From an uncultured Christensenellaceae bacterium (GTDB taxonomy: Bacteria > Bacillota > Clostridia > Christensenellales > CAG-314): a stretch of DNA of 64,000 nucleotides. How positions within the stretch are numbered: position 1 is the stretch's first letter; each line of letters starts with the position of its first letter. A program made the position numbers and the translations under genes. Shown in pieces: positions 8,441 to 17,442 of the stretch. Below the pieces are notes generated by a model. That model was given only the letters and a program-made list of their open reading frames with translations, did no database searches and had not been told where the DNA came from. The stretch is taken from positions 22,769 through 86,768 of the forward strand of contig CAJUIZ010000007.1 of NCBI GenBank assembly GCA_910586625.1, in the 5' to 3' direction.

Positions 8441-8995
8441 CTATTTATCGGCTTTCACAACGACTATGCGCTGTCCTTCCACCAAAACGACCGTCACGTC
8501 GGAATCGGCTTCGATAAAGCCGTCGCGCGCTACCACGTCCACCGACTCGCCGTCTATTACGGCTTTTCCGCCCGGACGCAGCAATGAAGTCGCCTTGCCC
8601 GTGTGTCCCATAAGATACGAATAATCTCGCGTGCCTTCCGTCTTGTCTTCGGGAACAGCCGTGCCCACGTCGAAAATCGCAGTTTTGCCCAACTTACTTT
8701 TGCGTATTAGCAGACTGGCAACAACGAACATTACTACAAACAACACTATCGCGAACAGAACCATATACAGCAGCATATAAACGTCGCCGCCGCATACCAT
8801 GCGTACCACTATGCCCGCAACAACCAAGACGATTCCGCTTATTCCGAAAAAGCCTACGCCCGGCGTACACATTTCGATTGCGCAGAATATAACTCCCAAT
8901 GCAAACAATGCGATAGCCCAAGCGTTCATTTCGGTAAACAGCCTTGCAAAAGACGAATCGGCAAAGCTGTCCATCAATAAAGTCAATACGTTCAT
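8441..8995 (-). CDS. NfeD family membrane protein
   Basis: A 184-aa protein with about four membrane helices (~24-110) followed by a C-terminal OB-fold of the NfeD type (GHTGKATSLLRPGGKAVIDGESVDV). The motif EMCTPGVGFFGISG is typical of NfeD1b/truncated NfeD proteins. These partner with flotillins in membrane microdomains. It lacks the ClpP-like protease domain of long NfeD proteins. It is the first gene of nfeD-floA, 13 bases after hpf, so hpf may be co-transcribed with it. Confidence 0.9.
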   Translation of the reverse strand: MNVLTLLMDSFADSSFARLFTEMNAWAIALFALGVIFCAIEMCTPGVGFFGISGIVLVVAGIVVRMVCGGDVYMLLYMVLFAIVLFVVMFVVASLLIRKSKLGKTAIFDVGTAVPEDKTEGTRDYSYLMGHTGKATSLLRPGGKAVIDGESVDVVARDGFIEADSDVTVVLVEGQRIVVVKADK

Positions 8996-9008
8996 TATAT
9001 TATCTCCG

Positions 9009-9542
9009 TTACTGTTCTTCGTACGGCTGCAACAGTCCTACCGTGCCGTCCTTACGGCGGTAAACCGCTTCGACGTTGCCCGTGTCGATATTGACGAACA
9101 AATAAAAGTCGTGATCTACCATTTCGAGATTTTCCGCCGCTTCGAGCGCCGTCATACGCTCTATTTCGAAACTCTTGACCTTAGCGATTTCCACGGGAGT
9201 GTCTTCCACTTCGGAGACGAACTCGTATTCCGTCGGACGTTCGGGCATCTTGTAGGATTTATTGAGCTTTTCGCGGTGCTTGATTATCTGACGTTCGAGC
9301 TTAGGCAGGCAGGCGTCGATATTGTAGTACATTGTGTCGCCGACAACTTCCGAACGGATATGCGCTCCGTGGTAGTTGATGGAAATTTCCATCTTGCATT
9401 GTCTGCCCAAGTCGGAGAGTACAACCTTGCAAGGAGTGCTGCCGTCGGGAAAATATTTGTCCAACTTTTTGGTCTTGGCGACAAGAATTTGTTCCAGTCT
9501 GTCCGACGCGCGGTAATTTTTTGCTACGATTTCCAATTGCAT
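9009..9542 (-). CDS. hpf: Ribosome hibernation promoting factor, long form
   Basis: Binds the decoding region of idle 30S subunits and dimerises ribosomes into 100S particles in stationary phase. The 177 aa comprise the N-terminal HPF/YfiA domain (~1-100, KYFPDGSTPCKVVLSD, EISINYHGAHIRSE) and the C-terminal dimerisation domain (~120-177, VKSFEIERMTALEAAENLEMVDHDFYLF... RRKDGTVGLLQP, split here to avoid a long quote). Strong RBS AGGAGG. A good promoter and a perfect palindrome lie in its leader. Confidence 0.96.
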   Translation of the reverse strand: MQLEIVAKNYRASDRLEQILVAKTKKLDKYFPDGSTPCKVVLSDLGRQCKMEISINYHGAHIRSEVVGDTMYYNIDACLPKLERQIIKHREKLNKSYKMPERPTEYEFVSEVEDTPVEIAKVKSFEIERMTALEAAENLEMVDHDFYLFVNIDTGNVEAVYRRKDGTVGLLQPYEEQ

Positions 9543-9605
9543 AACGTACCTCCTATATTATGTAGATTAAAGCCTGCAAGTTAACGTTTTTACAAGCTAA
9601 TCGTT

Positions 9606-9624
9606 TTGACGAATTCTTCGTCAA
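9606..9624. promoter_or_regulatory. Perfect palindrome in the hpf leader, possible operator
   Basis: TTGACGAA, three bases, TTCGTCAA (19 bases in all), starting just downstream of the hpf -10 box at the predicted transcript start. It could be a repressor operator or a 5' RNA hairpin. No known regulator is assigned. Confidence 0.45.
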
Positions 9625-9628
9625 TATA

Positions 9629-9657
9629 ATTGTACCATAAACTCGACGCGATTACAA
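9629..9657 (-). promoter_or_regulatory. Promoter of hpf (and possibly nfeD-floA)
   Basis: Minus strand TTGTAA (9652-9657), 17-base spacer, TACAAT (9629-9634). Confidence 0.7.
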
Positions 9658-9723
9658 TACCAAATCCTTTATAAAATCATTTATATTTTTTATATTTAAC
9701 GGGAAAAACCGCATTTTTTACAT

Positions 9724-9749
9724 AAAAAAGGAACCCTTCGGTTCCTTTT
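9724..9749 (-). terminator. Terminator of clpC
   Basis: A 10-bp stem (9726-9735 with 9740-9749) and CTTC loop (GAAG on the minus-strand transcript), followed on the minus strand by T residues, five bases after the clpC stop. Confidence 0.9.
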
Positions 9750-9753
9750 GCAA

Positions 9754-12177
9754 TTATTGTTTTTTGAAATATATTCTGCCGCCGATAGCGTCCACTATTA
9801 CCGTGTCGCCCTTGACGACTTCTCCCGTAAGCAGTTTTTCCGCCAAAGCGTCTTCTACCCGACGCTGAATAATCCGCTTTAACGGACGCGCTCCGTACGC
9901 TTTGTCGTACCCCAAACGGGACAACGTAGCGATGGCGTCGACGCTGAACTTCAAGTTTATTACGCCCTTCAAACGCTTGTATAAGTTGTAGCATAACAGC
10001 TCCGTTATACGTTCCGTTTCCGCTTCGTTCAGATAATCGAACACCACCGTCTCGTCCAAACGGTTAAGAAACTCGGGACGAAAGAACTTTTTGAGAGAAC
10101 GCTCGGCGGAATCGCGCATAAGAGAATATTCGTTTTGAATACCGCCGCCAAAGCCCACGCCGCCGTTAACGTCCGTTATGCCGATGTTGCTTGTAAGGAT
10201 AATTACCGTATTGCGGAAGTCCACAGTTTTACCGTGAGAATCCGTCAACCTGCCTTCGTCCAAAATTTGCAGCAGCAGATTGAACACGTCGGGGTGCGCC
10301 TTTTCTATCTCGTCGAACAACACCACTGAATACGGCTTGCGCAGCACCTTTTCCGTAAGATAGCCGCTTTCTTCGTAACCTGCGTATCCCGGGGGCGCGC
10401 CTATAAGCTTAGCCGTTGACTGCTTGTCCATATACTCGGACATATCGATACGTATAACTTCGGAATCGGTTCCGAACAAGCATTCCGCAAGCGCCTTGGC
10501 AAGCTCCGTCTTTCCGACGCCCGTGGGCCCCACGAAAATAAAGCTTCCTATCGGTCGGTTAGGATCCTTTAACCCCGCCCTTTGTCGGCGTACCGCGCGG
10601 GCAACCGCGCGAACGGCTTCTTCCTGACCTATTACTCTGCGTGACAGTTCTTCTTCCAAATGCACCAGCTTGTCCTTTTCTTCGCGGGACAGCTCGGCAA
10701 CGGGGATACCCGTCATTTGCGAAACGACAAGCCTGACGTCGTTCGCCGTCAATTGACATTGATATTCGTCAAGCTGCATTTGATATTCGCCTTGAATATG
10801 CTCGTATTCGAAATGCAGTTCGTTATATCTACGCTGCAAAACTCCGCGCTGTTCCGCGTCTTGCGCGGAATCCAACTTTCGTTTGAGCGTTTTGAGCTCG
10901 GCGGACAGTTGCACAAGCCGAGGCGGTACTGCGTAAGCGGAAATTTTGAGCTTACTGCACGCTTCGTCTATTATATCGAAAGCCTTATCCGGAAGATATC
11001 GGTCGGTAACATACCGCACGGACAATTGCACCGCCGTTTCGATAGCTTCGTCCGTAATGATTACGCCGTGATGCTTTTCGTACTTGCTCTTGACCCCTTT
11101 TAAGATTTTTACAGCCAATTCCGAAGAAGGCTCTTCTACCGTTATGGGCTGAAAGCGGCGTTCGAGAGCTGGGTCTTTCTCGATATACTGACGGTACTCG
11201 CGAGTCGTAGTCGCGCCTATTACGCGCAGCTCGCCGCGGGCAAGCGCAGGTTTTAATATCTCCGCGGCGTCCAGCGTTCCTTCCGCAGTGCCGCCCGCGC
11301 CCACCATATTGTGGATTTCGTCTATAAATAATATTATATCGCCTTCGGCTACTACTTGACTTACAAGGTTGGTAAGCCGTTCTTCGAAATCTCCGCGGAA
11401 ACGCGTTCCCGCAACCATACCGGCCATATCCAACTCAACCAGACGTTTGCCCTGCAATTCGGCAGGAACGTGTCCCTGCGCGATACAGTTGGCAAGTCCT
11501 TCTACTACGGCGGTCTTGCCTACGCCCGGTTCGCCCACCAATACGGGATTATTCTTCGACCTGCGGGTAAGCGTTTGTATTATGCGTTCTATTTCGAGAT
11601 CGCGCCCGATAACGGGATCGAAGCCGCCCAAAGTGGCTTTTTCGGTAAGGTCCAAACCGTACGGCAGGCTGGACTCGTCCACCTTGCGCGCATAGCAGTC
11701 TGCCGTAGCTACGAGCTCGGGCGACGCGTCCAATTCCTTAGCTTTACCCAAGGTTAACAGCTTGTCGCGATTGGGAATATCTTCCACTATGCGCGAAAAC
11801 AGCTGATCGGCGGTAGCCCCGTTTTGATCGAGCAAGTACTCGATTTTTTCGTAAGCGTACGTTTTGGTCATAGAAAGCATCGCAATCAACAGATGAATAC
11901 AGTTTACGTCCCGTTCGCCAAGCTGAGCGGCGATAAGCGAAGCCCGAGCGTTAAGCTGCATAATTTCTTCCGATTCGTGCAGTACTCCGCCGCGTCCCTT
12001 ATCCTTAGGTTCGAGATTCTGCGCCGTCAAACCGAATTCCGTCAGATACCTGCGGGCTTCGTTGTCGACGTTGGCCAAAGCGAACAGCACGTGCTGCGAT
12101 TCGAGCATTGCTATTTTTTTACTGCGCGCGAACATTCCCGCAAATTCATAAACAGATTGTAACGTTTCCGATTGCAT
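9754..12177 (-). CDS. clpC: ATP-dependent Clp protease ATPase subunit ClpC
   Basis: A HSP100 unfoldase that feeds proteins to ClpP. The 807 aa contain an N-terminal Clp_N double repeat (~1-150), AAA1 with Walker A GEPGVGKT and Walker B ILFIDEIHN, a short coiled middle domain (KRKLDSAQDAEQRGVLQRRY), and AAA2 with GPTGVGKT and VLFDEIEKAHPDVFN, plus the C-terminal D2-small domain. Length fits ClpC rather than ClpB (short middle domain). No ctsR, mcsA or mcsB lie beside it, and no CtsR-type heptad repeat is visible in its promoter. Start supported by GGAAGG seven bases upstream. Confidence 0.95.
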   Translation of the reverse strand: MQSETLQSVYEFAGMFARSKKIAMLESQHVLFALANVDNEARRYLTEFGLTAQNLEPKDKGRGGVLHESEEIMQLNARASLIAAQLGERDVNCIHLLIAMLSMTKTYAYEKIEYLLDQNGATADQLFSRIVEDIPNRDKLLTLGKAKELDASPELVATADCYARKVDESSLPYGLDLTEKATLGGFDPVIGRDLEIERIIQTLTRRSKNNPVLVGEPGVGKTAVVEGLANCIAQGHVPAELQGKRLVELDMAGMVAGTRFRGDFEERLTNLVSQVVAEGDIILFIDEIHNMVGAGGTAEGTLDAAEILKPALARGELRVIGATTTREYRQYIEKDPALERRFQPITVEEPSSELAVKILKGVKSKYEKHHGVIITDEAIETAVQLSVRYVTDRYLPDKAFDIIDEACSKLKISAYAVPPRLVQLSAELKTLKRKLDSAQDAEQRGVLQRRYNELHFEYEHIQGEYQMQLDEYQCQLTANDVRLVVSQMTGIPVAELSREEKDKLVHLEEELSRRVIGQEEAVRAVARAVRRQRAGLKDPNRPIGSFIFVGPTGVGKTELAKALAECLFGTDSEVIRIDMSEYMDKQSTAKLIGAPPGYAGYEESGYLTEKVLRKPYSVVLFDEIEKAHPDVFNLLLQILDEGRLTDSHGKTVDFRNTVIILTSNIGITDVNGGVGFGGGIQNEYSLMRDSAERSLKKFFRPEFLNRLDETVVFDYLNEAETERITELLCYNLYKRLKGVINLKFSVDAIATLSRLGYDKAYGARPLKRIIQRRVEDALAEKLLTGEVVKGDTVIVDAIGGRIYFKKQ

Positions 12178-12215
12178 TAGATACCTTCCCTTGCGTATCG
12201 CTACGCTTCTCTGTT

Positions 12216-12244
12216 ATTGTATCAAATAACGCAAAGTTTTTCAA
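12216..12244 (-). promoter_or_regulatory. Promoter of clpC
   Basis: Minus strand TTGAAA (12239-12244), 17-base spacer, TACAAT (12216-12221). Confidence 0.7.
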
Positions 12245-12264
12245 CAAAAATACCCTACTTGTGT

Positions 12265-12298
12265 AAAAAAACGGATCCGCGCAAACAGGCGAATCCGT
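12265..12298 (-). terminator. Terminator of the P-type ATPase gene
   Basis: Imperfect stem ACGGATCCGC (12271-12280) with GCGAATCCGT (12289-12298), preceded on the plus strand by a run of A, i.e. a T tract on the minus strand. Confidence 0.8.
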
Positions 12299-12307
12299 CA
12301 AAGATAT

Positions 12308-14866
12308 TTACGAGCGCGCGCGGCGCGTTTTTTTGAGTTGTATGCGCTTGGACAATTTAGACGCAGCGCGTATAATTTCGCGTACTATCGTGGGAGCAAG
12401 GGACAGCGCAAACGCAACGAGATACATATACCACGGCATAGTTGTCAATCCGAATACGCGTTGGAACGGCGGCACAAACGCGACAACGGCGACTAATCCT
12501 ACCGATATAACGCTGCTTACCGTCATAAACTTCGTAGTTCCGCCGTGGAACAGTCCGCGGTTATCGCGCATTTCCCACACGTACACCAATTGCGAAACAG
12601 ACAATATCAAATACGCCATAGTACAAGCCGTAGCGTAGTCGACGCGATTGCCGACAGCGTAGCCCGCAAGCGTTGCAAGGGCGAAAAACACTCCGCCGAC
12701 TGCTACGATACGTCCGCCGCCGTTACTGAAAAATGTTTCGTCCTTACGCTTAGGCGGCCGCGCCATTACGTCGCTTTCCTGCTTGTATATTCCAAGCGCC
12801 AACCCCGGCAAACCGTCCGTAACAAGATTTATCCACAGTAGCTGCATTGCCGACAGCGGCGACACGTCCCATATAAGCAAAGCGAAAAATACCGACAGTA
12901 CTTCGCCTATATTACAGGTTAAAAGGTACGTAACCGACTTTTTTATATTTTCGTATACGCTGCGCCCCAAGGACACGGCATCTACTATCGTAGCGAAATT
13001 GTCGTCCGTAAGAATTATATCCGAAGCGTCCTTGGCTACTTCAGTGCCGCTGCCCATAGCGCAGCCGATATCGGCGTTTTTAAGCGCGGGCGCGTCGTTG
13101 ACGCCGTCGCCCGTCATAGCCACAACCGCGTCGCGGCTTTTCCAAGCGGACACGATGCGCAGCTTATCGGCGGGAGTTGCGCGCGCGTACACGGCTATAC
13201 GGTCGACGTCACGAGCAAGCTGTTCGTCGGAATACTGCGCCAAGACTTCGCCGTCCAAGGCTATGTCGCCGTCGGACATAATGCCTATAGTTCGTGCTAT
13301 CTCCTTGGCGGTTTCTACGTTGTCGCCCGTTATCATGACGGGACGTATACCCGCGCTTTTGCAGGTTTTGACGGCTTGGAACACTTCGTCGCGCGGCGGG
13401 TCGACTATTGTAAACAGAGCGGAAATGTGCAGTTGATTTTCCAATGCCAGAGTTCTCGGAAAGTCGTGCCGAACCTTCTTTTCCGCAAGCGCCAATACGC
13501 GCAGTCCCTTTTGCGTATATATGCGGTATTGCTTGACGAATTCGTTATAGTTGTCGGCGTTTTTCATCGCCTCGAAGCTGCCTTTGGTTATAGCAAAATA
13601 TTCGTCGTCTGCCTTGACTACTACCGTCATCAGCTTGCGCGAGCTGTCGAACGGCAGTTCGTAAAGCCTTTCGGCGGGCTTGGTTTGCCTTGTAACAGAC
13701 GTTACGGCTATTTCGGTAGGATCTCCAAGCCACTGTCCGTCGCCGTTTACAACGGCGTCGCAACACCAACAATACGCTTGCAGCAAACGGTCGTTTTCGT
13801 CGATATTGGCGCGGGAAACGAACCGCTTGCCGTCGAACACGCCCGTTAAGCTCATTTCGTTTTTGGTAAGCGTACCCGTCTTATCCGTACAAATCACAGT
13901 TGCGCTGCCCAACGCTTCCACCGCAGTCAGCCGCTTGACTACGGCGTTTTTGCTCGCCATTTTTTCTATGCCCTTGGCAAGCACTACCGTGACTACCGCG
14001 GGCAGACCTTCGGGAATAGCCGCCACCGCAAGAGAAACGGAAGTAAGCAATACGTCCACGAACACGGAAGCCAAGCTGTCGCCCGCGTGCATACGCTTGA
14101 CGCCCTTGACAAAACCGATAACAAGCACAGCCAAGCATACCGCAAGGCACACTACGCCTATAACCTTGGACAGCTGTTTAAGCTTTTGCTGCAAGGGAGT
14201 AAGACTGTTTTGAGAGTTGGCGAGCATACCGGCTATCTTGCCCAATTCCGTATTGGTTCCGGTTGCGAAAACGCGGGCGAAACAACGTCCCTTGGTTACC
14301 AAACTTCCGCCGAATATTTTGTCGGAATCCTTTTCCTTGGAGAATCTGCCTACAAGCTTTTCGACGGGCGCGCTTTCGCCAGTTAGCGCCGATTGATTGA
14401 CAAACAAACCTTCCGCAAGCAGTAATTCGCAGTCCGCGGTAACCACGTCCCCCGCTTCGAACATTACTATATCGCCTACGACAAGAAGTCTGCTGTCGAT
14501 AACATTTACGTCCCCGTCGCGGCATACGCGCGTTTTGGGAGAAGTAAGCTGTTTGAGAGTTTCGAGAGAACGTTCGGCTCGGTACTCCTGCACCGTACCG
14601 AGAACAGCGTTGGCAAGTACGATGATAATTATTATTACGGGTTCCAACAGGTCGGCTTTTTCTCCCGTATACAAAGCCATACCGAAGGACAAAACCGAAG
14701 CCACAAGTAAAATTATTATCATCAGATCGGCAAACTGCGCAAAAAATTTCCGCAAAAATCCGCGCTTTTGCTTGTGCTCGCTCTCGTTATAGCCGTCCTT
14801 TGCCAAACGCGCTTCCGCTTCGGCGGACGTTAAGCCTTTTTTTATCAATTCGTCCGTATTTATCAT
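12308..14866 (-). CDS. Cation-transporting P-type ATPase, calcium (PMCA/SERCA-like) type
   Basis: An 852-aa P2-type ATPase that probably exports Ca2+. Visible are the N-terminal cation-ATPase domain (KKGLTSAEAEARLAKDGYN), the actuator-domain TGES (ALTGESAPVEK), helix M4 AAIPEGLPAVVTVVLAKG, the phosphorylation site DKTGTLT, and the hinge MTGDGVNDAPALKNADIG with GTEVAKDASDIIL. M6 contains NLVTDGLPGLALG, where Asn and Asp match Ca2+ ligands of this class. About ten membrane helices. The start is ATG 14866 with only a weak RBS (ACAAG). No linked regulator or riboswitch seen in the 234 bases upstream. Confidence 0.93.
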   Translation of the reverse strand: MINTDELIKKGLTSAEAEARLAKDGYNESEHKQKRGFLRKFFAQFADLMIIILLVASVLSFGMALYTGEKADLLEPVIIIIIVLANAVLGTVQEYRAERSLETLKQLTSPKTRVCRDGDVNVIDSRLLVVGDIVMFEAGDVVTADCELLLAEGLFVNQSALTGESAPVEKLVGRFSKEKDSDKIFGGSLVTKGRCFARVFATGTNTELGKIAGMLANSQNSLTPLQQKLKQLSKVIGVVCLAVCLAVLVIGFVKGVKRMHAGDSLASVFVDVLLTSVSLAVAAIPEGLPAVVTVVLAKGIEKMASKNAVVKRLTAVEALGSATVICTDKTGTLTKNEMSLTGVFDGKRFVSRANIDENDRLLQAYCWCCDAVVNGDGQWLGDPTEIAVTSVTRQTKPAERLYELPFDSSRKLMTVVVKADDEYFAITKGSFEAMKNADNYNEFVKQYRIYTQKGLRVLALAEKKVRHDFPRTLALENQLHISALFTIVDPPRDEVFQAVKTCKSAGIRPVMITGDNVETAKEIARTIGIMSDGDIALDGEVLAQYSDEQLARDVDRIAVYARATPADKLRIVSAWKSRDAVVAMTGDGVNDAPALKNADIGCAMGSGTEVAKDASDIILTDDNFATIVDAVSLGRSVYENIKKSVTYLLTCNIGEVLSVFFALLIWDVSPLSAMQLLWINLVTDGLPGLALGIYKQESDVMARPPKRKDETFFSNGGGRIVAVGGVFFALATLAGYAVGNRVDYATACTMAYLILSVSQLVYVWEMRDNRGLFHGGTTKFMTVSSVISVGLVAVVAFVPPFQRVFGLTTMPWYMYLVAFALSLAPTIVREIIRAASKLSKRIQLKKTRRARS

Positions 14867-15046
14867 ACTTGTAATTTATGTACAAGCATATAAATTTAGA
14901 AGTCGCATCAAGCTTAATACGTATGCACGGACGCGCATATGAACACGCGGAAATACTTTGCGAGATTTATACGTACAAAAAATACGACGGACGGCAGAGT
15001 CAGAAATTTACCGAAATGTTCTAACAAAACAGGCAAGTATTTTACA

Positions 15047-15080
15047 GAAAAAAAAAACGCCTTGCACGTAAGCAAGACGT
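15047..15080 (-). terminator. Terminator of the MATE transporter gene
   Basis: A 9-bp stem (15057-15065 with 15072-15080, one G-T pair) followed on the minus strand by a long T run (15047-15057). Confidence 0.85.
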
Positions 15081-15100
15081 TACGGTATTATCCTATTCGG

Positions 15101-16597
15101 TTATACGAGCAAATGATCTTCGTACTGTTTGGCTTTATACTTGAATTGCTTGCGGTAGTCGCGTACGGCAAAGGGCAGATAAACCGCTACCGACAGTATT
15201 TCCGCAACGGGATAGCAAAACCAAATGCCCTTCAATTGCCACAAATAATTGAACAACAGCGCCGCCGGTATTAAAAACAACAGCTGGCGGGACAGACTCA
15301 TAAGCAGGCTGGATACGGGGCAGTTGATGGATTGCAGCATATTGATAATAAGTATGGAAAACGCCGCGGGAATAAATGCTATGCTTATGCACCTGAATGC
15401 GTACGCGCCGTCGCGCACAAATACGGTGTTCTGTTCGGCAAGCTCTTCCATAGTTTGCCCTTCGGCAGGCATATTGCTCTTGAATATGGACATCAAAGCG
15501 TCGGGACAAAGCTGGAACAGCAGCGTTCCCGCAACCATTACTCCGAGAGCTATGTACAGCGCAAGCTTGAAGGTATCGTTGAAACGCTTTTTTTCGTTGG
15601 CTCCGTAATTGTAGCTGAGTATCGGCATAGTACCCTGCATAAGTCCGAACACCGGCATAAACACGAAGGACTGCACCTTGAAGTACGCCGACAGAATGTT
15701 AATGCCGTTGTCGTAGTTTTTGAGCATCGCGTTCATAATGATGGTTATAACCGAGCCCATAGCGTTCATAATAAGCGCAGGCGCGCCTATCTTGGTTATA
15801 CGCAAAAAGTAATGCTTGGAAGGACGGAAACCTTTAAGCGATATGGAGACGTCCTGCTTTTTGAATACGAACACGGCAAGGTCGATAACCGCCGCCGTCC
15901 ATTGCCCTATTACGGTTGCGAGAATTGCGCCCAGCACGCCCCACTTAAACGCAATAATAAACAGCGCGTCCAAGCCTATGTTGGTAAGCGCGCCGGCAAG
16001 CTGACTTATCATAGGTATCTTCATATTACCCGTAGCCTGTAAAATACGCGCGCATGTAATGTCTATTATCAGTCCGCCGGATAACGCCATATAAATGGTA
16101 AGATACAGTGTGCCTTGCTTTACGACATAGTCCACGTCCGTCGCCGACTTGTCGTTAACAAATAATTTTACAAACGGCTTGGATATTGTAAATGCCAAAA
16201 TAATCATAACAACCCAAGCAGCCAAAGCCATAACGATAGCCGTCTTGGCGCATTTGTCGGCGTTCTGCTTGTTGCCTTCGCCGAGTTTTCGCGCAATGTA
16301 CGCGTTTGCGCCCACGCCTATGCCTATACCTACTGCCACGACAAGCATTGTCATAGGCATTACTATGCTAACCGCCGCGAAGGAATCCGCTCCGATATTT
16401 TTACCTGCGTAGCCCGATACGTTGTAGTTGATACCCGTTAGGAATATCGAGTCTACAATGTTATACAACGCCTGCACCAACATAGATATGATTGCGGGCA
16501 GGCTCATAGTAAGAAGCAGTTTGCCTATTTTAGTGTTCCGCATCTTGTCCGACTGTAACGCTTCGGACTGCGCGGTTATTTCCTTATCTTCCGTCAA
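15101..16597 (-). CDS. MATE family efflux transporter
   Basis: A 498-aa, 12-helix exporter of the MATE/MepA type, driven by Na+ or H+; substrate unknown. The N-terminal half opens with KIGKLLLTMSLPAIISMLVQALYNIVDS (typical MepA start; only the pattern P-A-I..M..Q.LYN.VDS is diagnostic). The two homologous halves are joined near residue 250. Start is a TTG (16597) six bases after AAAGGAG; no better ATG exists. It has its own promoter, 17-base spaced, in the gap after folA. Confidence 0.92.
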   Translation of the reverse strand: MTEDKEITAQSEALQSDKMRNTKIGKLLLTMSLPAIISMLVQALYNIVDSIFLTGINYNVSGYAGKNIGADSFAAVSIVMPMTMLVVAVGIGIGVGANAYIARKLGEGNKQNADKCAKTAIVMALAAWVVMIILAFTISKPFVKLFVNDKSATDVDYVVKQGTLYLTIYMALSGGLIIDITCARILQATGNMKIPMISQLAGALTNIGLDALFIIAFKWGVLGAILATVIGQWTAAVIDLAVFVFKKQDVSISLKGFRPSKHYFLRITKIGAPALIMNAMGSVITIIMNAMLKNYDNGINILSAYFKVQSFVFMPVFGLMQGTMPILSYNYGANEKKRFNDTFKLALYIALGVMVAGTLLFQLCPDALMSIFKSNMPAEGQTMEELAEQNTVFVRDGAYAFRCISIAFIPAAFSILIINMLQSINCPVSSLLMSLSRQLLFLIPAALLFNYLWQLKGIWFCYPVAEILSVAVYLPFAVRDYRKQFKYKAKQYEDHLLV

Positions 16598-16645
16598 AAT
16601 CGTCTCCTTTGTTAAAAACGGCTGCCGCCAAGCGACAACCGAATT

Positions 16646-16674
16646 ATTTTATCACAATTGAAAATATTAGGCAA
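16646..16674 (-). promoter_or_regulatory. Promoter of the MATE gene
   Basis: Minus strand TTGCCT (16669-16674), 17-base spacer, TAAAAT (16646-16651). Confidence 0.65.
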
Positions 16675-16695
16675 CCGAACAACGTGCAAAAACGC

Positions 16696-17184
16696 TCATA
16701 TGTTCCCGTTTACATATTTGCAAAACGTAATATCGTATTCGCCGTCTCGCACCGTTTCCGACTGTTCCGACAGTACCCAGCCGTCCGTTCGGTCAAGATT
16801 TGGGAAAAACAGCTCCGCCTGTCCGTCGGCTTGCACCTTGGTGACGTAGGCGGTTGCACATTCGTTCAGTAAAAGCGCGTATACGCTTGCGCCGCCTATA
16901 ACGAAAACTTCGTCGATATCGTATTGTTCAAGCTTCTTGCGCAGAGCTTGAACGGTGGATACCGTTACAGCGCCCGTATGCTCGCGTCCGTCAGCGTCCA
17001 AGACGATATTGACGCGGTTGGGCAGCGCGCCGTTCGGAAAACTGTCGAAGGTGTTCGCGCCCATTACGACGACTTTACCAGTCGTCGTCTCGCGAAAAAA
17101 TTTCATATCCTTTTTTAATTGAAACAGCAGCCCGTTATTGCGCCCTATTCCCCACTTTTCGTCTACTACTACGATTAAATTCAT
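16696..17184 (-). CDS. folA: Dihydrofolate reductase
   Basis: Reduces dihydrofolate with NADPH; regenerates tetrahydrofolate used up by thymidylate synthase, whose gene is next door. The 162-aa chain begins MNLIVVVDEKWGIGRNNGL, with the DHFR loop G-I-G-x-N-N-G-L, KFFRETTTGKVVVMGANTF and VFVIGGASVYALLL. The frame stays open 80 codons further upstream, but that extension is basic, unrelated to DHFR and overlaps a repeat; the ATG at 17184 has GGAG seven bases before it and is the real start. Confidence 0.95.
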   Translation of the reverse strand: MNLIVVVDEKWGIGRNNGLLFQLKKDMKFFRETTTGKVVVMGANTFDSFPNGALPNRVNIVLDADGREHTGAVTVSTVQALRKKLEQYDIDEVFVIGGASVYALLLNECATAYVTKVQADGQAELFFPNLDRTDGWVLSEQSETVRDGEYDITFCKYVNGNI

Positions 17185-17218
17185 TTTTTTCTCCGATGAA
17201 ATGTGTGATTTTTTATAA

Positions 17219-17302
17219 TAATGCGTAACGCGTAATTCGTAATTAAAGTTGCGCTTCGATAGACTTCTCCGTGCGCTTCGCTTAGTCGAAGTGACATATA
17301 AC
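17219..17302. repeat. Interspersed repeat, copy A (between folA and thyA)
   Basis: Begins with AATGCGTAACGCGTAAT, then GTAATTAA, then CTTCGATAGACTTCTCC, ending with AGTCGAAGTGACAT. The same blocks in the same order occur at 59683-59812. It is non-coding and carries small inverted elements. Confidence 0.6.
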
Positions 17303-17442
17303 AAAACACAGGTACTTACCCGTTTGACGGCGGAGAAACGAGCAAGGCAAGGCGGGCGCGGATTTCGCGATACGAGTATACTATACGTACACGACTGAGC
17401 GAAAACGTAAGCCCAACACAGCATTGCGACGTTTATACGCCG

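Noticed and set aside
12178..12300. CtsR operator before clpC
   Set aside because: No heptad repeat of the GGTCAAA type is present near the promoter.
14867..15046. Mn2+ (yybP-ykoY) or other riboswitch before the P-type ATPase
   Set aside because: No matching conserved blocks seen; the region is plain AT-rich sequence.
17185..17424. 80-codon N-terminal extension of folA
   Set aside because: Basic, unlike DHFR, overlaps repeat copy A, and the internal ATG has a proper ribosome site.
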